In this document: positions 59,200-64,000 of the stretch, in pieces
How the letters are laid out: each line of letters starts with the position of its first letter
Numbering within the stretch: position 1 is the stretch's first letter
DNA from: Thermococcus sp. 4557
GTDB lineage: Archaea; Methanobacteriota_B; Thermococci; Thermococcales; Thermococcaceae
Assembly (NCBI RefSeq): GCF_000221185.1
Contig: NC_015865.1
Span: forward strand, 310,001 to 374,000
Direction: 5' to 3'
Length of the DNA stretch: 64,000 nucleotides
The notes under the pieces: generated by a model
What the model saw: the letters and a program-made list of their open reading frames with translations, nothing else
Database searches by the model: none
Told to the model about the DNA's origin: nothing
Program-made: the position numbers and the translations under genes

Positions 59200-61821
59200 T
59201 CACTCCTGGTGAGCCAGCCAGAGGAGGGCACCTTTGATGAAGGGCCAGCTGCTCTTGATGTATTTCTGGTAGTAGTCGTCGCTGAGGGCCTTGCTTGAGC
59301 CGTAGGCGACTATTCTGCCGGTGCCGAGATCAACGGCAGCCGCTATAACTGGGTTGGTGCCAGGTATCCTGACGACGTTTCCATCGGCATCGACTGAGTA
59401 GCTGGTGTCGTAGCCTTTGATGAGCCACACCGCGGTGCCGCCTATTGTGAGGGTGTCGCCGTTGTAGTACATCGTCCAGTCGTCGGGCACGAACTTCATG
59501 ACTGGGTGTGCCTTGTTGTATATCCCGACGAACGGGTAGTAGGGCCTGCCGCCGTTCTGGTCGTCGTCCATGAGCTCGTCCGGGTTGAATGTTATCCCGT
59601 AGTCACCGACTATCTCGTTGAAGTTCTCGACGTTGGCGTACTTGTACCATTCGCCAGTTATTAACAGACCTCCGCCGTTCTCGATGTACTCTTTGATGCT
59701 CTCAATCTCGGCGGGGGTGAAGTCATCCTTCGGGTCGGTGAGTATCACAACGTCGTACTCCTTGAGGAGGTCGTATGTGAGCGGGAGCTGGTTTATCTCC
59801 ACTTCCCAGCCGAGCTCGTTCTCTATCTTGTCCACGAGGTAGCTGACGCCGACCTTGTTGATGTAGTACTGTCCGTGGGCGGCGTCGATGAGAACGCGGG
59901 TCACGTGGATGGTGACGTTGGTTGTGGGGGTGGTGTTGGTTTCAGGGATGGTTCCAGTCTCGTTGCCCGGAGCCGTTTCGGTTTCGTTTGAGGGGGCCGG
60001 CGGGTGGCAGATGGGCTCGACCTGGGCCAGCACCGCCTGGAGCTTTGGAAGGACATCGTTGATCTCCTCGGTCACGTCCCTGCCGAGCATCGCGGCCTTC
60101 CTTATGTGGACCATCACAGGGTAGTAGTACGAGTTCCTGTACGGGTTCTGCTGGACGAGGAGGCCCTTGAGAGCATCGTAGAGCTGGTACTGCCTCTGTA
60201 TCTCCTCCATGCTGTCCTCTATCCACTGAACCTTAGGGGCGAGATCGCCGAGGTCCACACCGCAGGAAGTGAGCTCTTCAACGACCCTGGTGAAGTTTTC
60301 GTACAGGGGGGTTACGTTTGCCATCTCCTTGGTGTAGAGCCTCTCGTAGTACGGGGTGAGGCCGTATGCAACGACGTTGGGGTTCGGAACGACCTTGTAG
60401 TCGTAAACCCTTTCATCAACCAGGCCCCAGTCCTCCGCAAAGACCTGTATGTCAATTGAAAGCCCTCCCAGCTCCACCGGAAGGTATGAAAGTTCGTAGG
60501 TTGCGCTTCCGCCGGTCTCTATCTCGTGTGTGGCATTCCCCACCTTGGCCCCGTTGGCGTAGAGAACCACAGTTACGTTGTCCGCCACTTCCCCGTTGTT
60601 GACGACCGTGATCTTGAACCTCATCGGGACGCCCTTGATGGCGTAGTCCGGCCTGGCCACGTGCGAGATGCCAACGGACGGGATGTAGAGTTCGTAGTCC
60701 GTTGGATAAACCTCGATAATCTTGTATTTGTAGCCGATTCCCTCAACGTATTTCAGAATTTTACCCTGGGTGACGTCCATTATTTCATAGTAGTCGTAGA
60801 GAACCAGCGTTCCGGTGTCGTCAGCGACGGTGATGCTGCTCCCATCAACCTCGGTAATCCTGACCCACTCCAGCCTGACGCGCATGCTCTGGTATGCGTC
60901 GCTCATGTTGGCCACATTAATCACAACTGGCTCCGGGAGCTCGGAGGTCCCAACCACCTTGTAGGTGGGGTTCTTTATCTCGTAGAGTCCGTTGTATGCG
61001 GCGGTCGTCCCGTTAACCTGAACGATATCTCCGGGCTTAACGTCTTTCGTGAATGACTTACCCACGTATATGTAAATTCCGCTGTTCGGCTCGGTGCCGT
61101 TCTGGATGAAGAAGCCGGTGCTGCGGGTGCCTATGACTATTCCGCTGGTGACGACCTGCTTGCCGCTCTCCCAGTTCTCCCTTATCTCCCTGATGGGCTG
61201 ATACTTCGGGCCCTCCGGGACGTAATAGACCACCTCAAGGTAGGGATATTTCCCGTGGCTGCTCTCCTTGGAGTTGTAGCTTATGCTCTCCGTGACCTTA
61301 TCCTCAACGTCGGATATGAGGACGAAGCTGACGACCTTGTCTCCGGAGAATTCGCCCTTAACGAAGTCCGTCACGTTCCAGGTGGACCAGTGGCGCCCAT
61401 CTGTATCAACGAGGTCCTTATCGAGAAGCTCCCCTGCGGAGGGCTTGATGTTCCAGGTTATCGAGTCCTCGGTCCAGGAATCATCGGAAACGGCATAGGC
61501 GCTTATGTTAACAGGGGTTGAGTAAGCCCCGCTGTAGGTATAAGCGCGCAGCACTGCGCTGACTATCACCGCATTGTCGGGGATGCTGGAGAGATCGAAC
61601 TTGAGGTATGCCCTCTCGTTCGCGTGGTCCCTGTAGTAGGTTCCGACGTAAAGACTGCCGTAGGAGCCATAGTTTGAGTCAGGAGCGCTGTCTTTAACGT
61701 ATGCATCATCCGTGGGGTTTATTTGAACCGTCGTCGTTGCTGCTGAAACCGCGTGGAACGCGACATTCGGCACAATGCTTAACACCAATAGGGCCATTAA
61801 AACGATGCTCCACCGCTTCAT
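59200..61821 (-). CDS. large secreted multidomain protein (DNRLRE-like, OB-like, CARDB, DUF4350/GATase-like)
   Basis: A roughly 873 aa exported protein. Residues 1-27 are a signal peptide ending AVSA. Residues 28-200 look like a DNRLRE/CBM-like beta-sandwich (INPTDDAYVKDS, YGSLYVG, AYLKFDLSSIP). Residues 210-350 look like an OB-fold domain (SGIVIGTRSTGFFIQNG, VKPGDIVQVNGTTAAYNG). A CARDB-like domain follows at about 380-470, then a helical region. A Thr/Pro/Asn linker is at about 606-640. The C-terminal 230 residues are GATase-like (VLIDAAHGQYY, VVILTDPKDDFTPAEIESI, GGGLLITGEW). It ends without a membrane anchor. ATG 61821 follows GGTGATTCCT. Polysaccharide binding is likely for the N-terminus; enzymatic activity is unproven. 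Confidence 0.8.
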   Translation of the reverse strand: MKRWSIVLMALLVLSIVPNVAFHAVSAATTTVQINPTDDAYVKDSAPDSNYGSYGSLYVGTYYRDHANERAYLKFDLSSIPDNAVIVSAVLRAYTYSGAYSTPVNISAYAVSDDSWTEDSITWNIKPSAGELLDKDLVDTDGRHWSTWNVTDFVKGEFSGDKVVSFVLISDVEDKVTESISYNSKESSHGKYPYLEVVYYVPEGPKYQPIREIRENWESGKQVVTSGIVIGTRSTGFFIQNGTEPNSGIYIYVGKSFTKDVKPGDIVQVNGTTAAYNGLYEIKNPTYKVVGTSELPEPVVINVANMSDAYQSMRVRLEWVRITEVDGSSITVADDTGTLVLYDYYEIMDVTQGKILKYVEGIGYKYKIIEVYPTDYELYIPSVGISHVARPDYAIKGVPMRFKITVVNNGEVADNVTVVLYANGAKVGNATHEIETGGSATYELSYLPVELGGLSIDIQVFAEDWGLVDERVYDYKVVPNPNVVAYGLTPYYERLYTKEMANVTPLYENFTRVVEELTSCGVDLGDLAPKVQWIEDSMEEIQRQYQLYDALKGLLVQQNPYRNSYYYPVMVHIRKAAMLGRDVTEEINDVLPKLQAVLAQVEPICHPPAPSNETETAPGNETGTIPETNTTPTTNVTIHVTRVLIDAAHGQYYINKVGVSYLVDKIENELGWEVEINQLPLTYDLLKEYDVVILTDPKDDFTPAEIESIKEYIENGGGLLITGEWYKYANVENFNEIVGDYGITFNPDELMDDDQNGGRPYYPFVGIYNKAHPVMKFVPDDWTMYYNGDTLTIGGTAVWLIKGYDTSYSVDADGNVVRIPGTNPVIAAAVDLGTGRIVAYGSSKALSDDYYQKYIKSSWPFIKGALLWLAHQE

Positions 61822-61961
61822 AGGAATCACCTGAGAAAAAACGGTATCAATGTATAAATAAGTTTTTCCACCAGTTCCTTGTGTCAATTATCACCTAAGG
61901 TATTCACCAGCGCCCATAAAAGCTAAAAACTGAAAGGCTGCCAATTAAAAAGGTGGTCAAA

Positions 61962-62477
61962 ATGTCCATCACTACAAAAACGGGGGATAAGGGTCTAACC
62001 GGTCTCTTCACCGGCGACCGCGTGGCGAAGTGCTCGCCGATAATGGAGGCAAATGGAAACATAGACGAGCTCGACAGCTTCCTGGGGGAGGCCAAGCATT
62101 ATGTGCCCACGGAGATGGCCGAGATTCTCGAGAGGATACAGGTTCATCTTTACGACCTGATGGCGGAGATAGCGAGCAAGGGGAAGTACGCGAAGGTTGG
62201 CAATGAGGAGGTTGAATGGCTTGAGGGACTTATTCATAAATATGAAGAGGAAGTCCAGCTCCGGGCCTTCGTTCTTCCAGGTTCAACCATTGCGAGTGCC
62301 AAACTCGACGTCTGCCGGGCGGTGACCAGGAGAACCGAGAGGAGCGTTGCGAGGCTCGTTCTTGACTACGGCTTTGGCCAGAACGCTCTCGTCTACCTAA
62401 ACAGGCTCAGCGATCTGCTCTTCATAATGGCGAGGACGATAGAGAAGAGGGAGGGGAAGCTGAAGGAGGTCAAGTAA
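61962..62477 (+). CDS. cob(I)alamin adenosyltransferase, PduO type
   Basis: A 171 aa PduO/EutT-type ATP:corrinoid adenosyltransferase. It begins SITTKTGDKGLTGLFTGDRVAKCSPIMEANGNIDELDSFLGEAK (ends quoted), with the TKTGDxGxT ATP loop, then GSTIASAKLDVCRAVTRRTER (the conserved R-R-x-E-R) and LVYLNRLSDLLFIMAR. It forms the Co-C bond on salvaged corrinoids, upstream of CbiZ and CbiB encoded at the left end of the window. AAGGTGG precedes the ATG. Its end overlaps convergent MFS by 8 bp. Confidence 0.95.
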   Translation: MSITTKTGDKGLTGLFTGDRVAKCSPIMEANGNIDELDSFLGEAKHYVPTEMAEILERIQVHLYDLMAEIASKGKYAKVGNEEVEWLEGLIHKYEEEVQLRAFVLPGSTIASAKLDVCRAVTRRTERSVARLVLDYGFGQNALVYLNRLSDLLFIMARTIEKREGKLKEVK

Positions 62478-63714
62478 CCCCTTCACTCTCCCCGTATTTC
62501 TGCTCCTTGAGAAGAACCTCCCGATGTCTGGCCCAGAAATATGCGACGACGGCAGCCATGCCTGCCCATATGACCACGGTGACCTCCCAGGCGGGGAATC
62601 TGTCGAGGAGCGGTCCGACGGCGATCAGGCCGAGCGGGCTTGAGAGGTGCATCAGCACGGCCATGGCAGACATAACCCTGCCCCTGAGCTCGCTCGGTAT
62701 CGCGCGCTGTATTTTCGAATTGAGGGGCACGTCTATGAAGGCCTCTATGCTGCCCCACAGGATGTTTATCCCCGCGAGGAAAAAGAACGCCCCGTTTCTC
62801 CCCAGGCCGGAGAAGGGGCTTATCGCCCACGTAAAGGCGAGTATCATCACCCCGTCCAGGAGGAGGGTGTGGAAAAGGTACCTCCCGGCTCTCTTCCCGA
62901 ATTTAATCGCTATCAGGCCGTTTCCGATGAGCGCCCCTCCCATGAAGGCACTCTCCAGAAGACCGAACTGGTAGCTCGAGAACTTCAGCACCTCCCTGTA
63001 GGAGTACGGCATAATAACTGCCCCAAAGGGCTGGCCGAGGGCTATCATAAAGAGGGCGAAGAACATGAGGGTCGAGAGGTATCTGTTGGAGCGGAGAAAT
63101 CCGATGCCCTCTTTAAGGTCCTCGATAACCTGGGAAAAGCTCTCCAATTCCTTCGTACGCCACTCGTACTTTATCAGCATCTCAAACAGGCCAGAGCCGA
63201 AGAAGCTGACCGCATTTATGAGGATGGCCAGCTTGATACCTCCGACGGCGTAGATGAACCCTCCGAGGGCAGGACCGACGAGACGGGCGAGTATGGTGAA
63301 TGACGAGACCGTGGAATTGGCCTTCTCGAGCTCATCGGGTTCCACGAGGTCAGGGAACATCGCCCCGGTCCCGGCCGAGAAGAACGCTCCCATGACGGCC
63401 ATTATCACCTGGACGACCAGAAGCTGGTAGATGCCCAGGAGGTCGAAAGCGATGACGCCGAAGAGAAGGACTCCCCTCGCAAGATCAAAGCCGACCATCA
63501 GGTGCTTTCGGTTGTAGCGGTCGCCCACCACACCGGCGAAGGGCATGATTATGAGAACGGGTATCATCTCGGCGAGGATGAAGGCAGTCATCATCGAGCC
63601 GCTGTGGGTCTGGTCAAGGACGTAGAGGGGCAGTGCAACGTCCTGCACCGCCCAGCCGAGCTGGGAAACGAACCTCCCCACTGCGAAGAGCCAGAAGTTC
63701 CTGTTGAGGCTCAC
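62470..63714 (-). CDS. MFS transporter
   Basis: A 414 aa MFS permease with twelve predicted helices. MFS marks are AVGRFVSQLGWAVQDVALPLYVLD, GVVGDRYNRKHLMVGFDLARG (the loop 2-3 GDRYxRK) and PSELRGRVMSAMAVLMHLSSPLG in the second half. It resembles the DHA-type multidrug or macrolide exporters. The start codon overlaps the stop of an upstream MFS gene by 4 bp. Confidence 0.92.
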   Translation of the reverse strand: MSLNRNFWLFAVGRFVSQLGWAVQDVALPLYVLDQTHSGSMMTAFILAEMIPVLIIMPFAGVVGDRYNRKHLMVGFDLARGVLLFGVIAFDLLGIYQLLVVQVIMAVMGAFFSAGTGAMFPDLVEPDELEKANSTVSSFTILARLVGPALGGFIYAVGGIKLAILINAVSFFGSGLFEMLIKYEWRTKELESFSQVIEDLKEGIGFLRSNRYLSTLMFFALFMIALGQPFGAVIMPYSYREVLKFSSYQFGLLESAFMGGALIGNGLIAIKFGKRAGRYLFHTLLLDGVMILAFTWAISPFSGLGRNGAFFFLAGINILWGSIEAFIDVPLNSKIQRAIPSELRGRVMSAMAVLMHLSSPLGLIAVGPLLDRFPAWEVTVVIWAGMAAVVAYFWARHREVLLKEQKYGESEGVT

Positions 63715-64000
63715 GGCACCACCTCCGCGTTTTCTGAGCCGATGTTTATAACGGTTTCCCTGAAGCGGAGGTAATAATACAGGGTTATCAGCACGCTCGG
63801 GACGGTGAGGGCGAGGATTATCACCGTTGTTCCCGCGACGTCGATGAGGGGTCCAACGAGGGCCATGCCCAGCGGGGTCGTTGCCATCATCACCGTCTCA
63901 AAAGCCGTGAAAAATCTGGAGCGGACCTCATCTGGGACTGCCTTCTGGAGCTTCGTGAAGAGCGGGATGTTGACCAGGGTGTTGAAGAGCCCTATCAGGC
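63711..64000 (-). CDS. MFS transporter, partial (C-terminal part, cut by window end)
   Basis: The last roughly 96 residues of a second MFS permease are present: LIGLFNTLVNIPLFTKLQKAVPDEVRSRFFTAFETVMM (ends quoted), two hydrophobic helices and a charged tail RFRETVINIGSENAEVVP. PDEVRSRFFTAFETVMMATTPLGMALVGPL is equivalent to PSELRGRVMSAM... in the next gene, so the two are paralogues in tandem, coupled by a 4 bp overlap. The N-terminus lies beyond 64000. Confidence 0.88.
   Translation of the reverse strand, partial: LIGLFNTLVNIPLFTKLQKAVPDEVRSRFFTAFETVMMATTPLGMALVGPLIDVAGTTVIILALTVPSVLITLYYYLRFRETVINIGSENAEVVP

Overview
The window reads as chromosomal DNA of a hyperthermophilic archaeon of the order Thermococcales, most likely Thermococcus. 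It has archaeal ribosomal proteins (L35Ae, L37e), an Sm-like protein, Pelota, Trm1/Trm5/Trm10-type tRNA methylases, a DacZ-type diadenylate cyclase, archaeal TATA boxes (TTTTTAAA or TTATAA types) about 25 bp before predicted transcript starts, GGTG/GAGG ribosome binding sites, and a CRISPR repeat of the Pyrococcus/Thermococcus type. Genes are densely packed and often overlap by 1-17 bp. I see no insertion sequence, rRNA operon or intein. Assignments come from motif reading only; no database search was run.

Layout. 1-7.7 kb: moaB, then a cobalamin salvage and nucleotide-loop assembly island (cbiZ, cobT, cobY, cobS, cobZ, cbiB and an aminotransferase-like decarboxylase) interrupted by a VapBC pair and a diverged uracil-DNA glycosylase. 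A PduO-type cobalamin adenosyltransferase lies far away at 62 kb. 7.8-15.6 kb: five co-directional, tightly spaced genes (transglutaminase/DUF4129-like membrane protein, polytopic protein, MoxR ATPase, DUF58 protein, second polytopic protein). 15.6-23.7 kb: methyltransferase, a candidate structured RNA with its own promoter, valS, a Trm10-type enzyme divergent from tRNA-Glu, an AT-rich secreted nuclease, Trm5. 23.7-35.3 kb: TldE/TldD, cupin plus aspartate racemase, CorA, an MBL-fold protein, a PEGA surface protein, a YchF-type GTPase, an Lrp-CYTH group with UbiX, and DacZ.

35.3-37.3 kb is the accessory region: a CRISPR leader, an array of 12 full repeats without cas genes in view, then a membrane-protein pseudogene broken by three single-base deletions. 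37.3-41.3 kb holds a sugar-1-phosphate nucleotidyltransferase with a Cys-rich tail and the feoABC ferrous iron operon, whose promoter is flanked by two DtxR/IdeR-like palindromes. 41.5-54.7 kb is mainly housekeeping: a PP-loop ATPase paired with an AIR-synthase-like enzyme, a HEPN/MNT toxin-antitoxin pair, Pelota, prolidase, L35Ae, Trm1, a ferritin-VIT1 iron transporter, a MATE exporter, L37e, Sm protein and glyS. 54.6-55.7 kb carries an AT-rich orphan gene. 55.7-64 kb has GAPDH with a TGM-like palindrome, a second VapBC, an eIF2B-like protein, a large secreted multidomain protein, the cobalamin adenosyltransferase and two tandem MFS transporters, the second cut by the window edge.

No single block is clearly an unknown system. 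The best candidates for new biology are the MoxR/DUF58/transglutaminase operon, the promoter-led structured RNA before valS, the PP-loop/AIR-synthase pair, and the AT-rich orphan at 54.6-55.6 kb.
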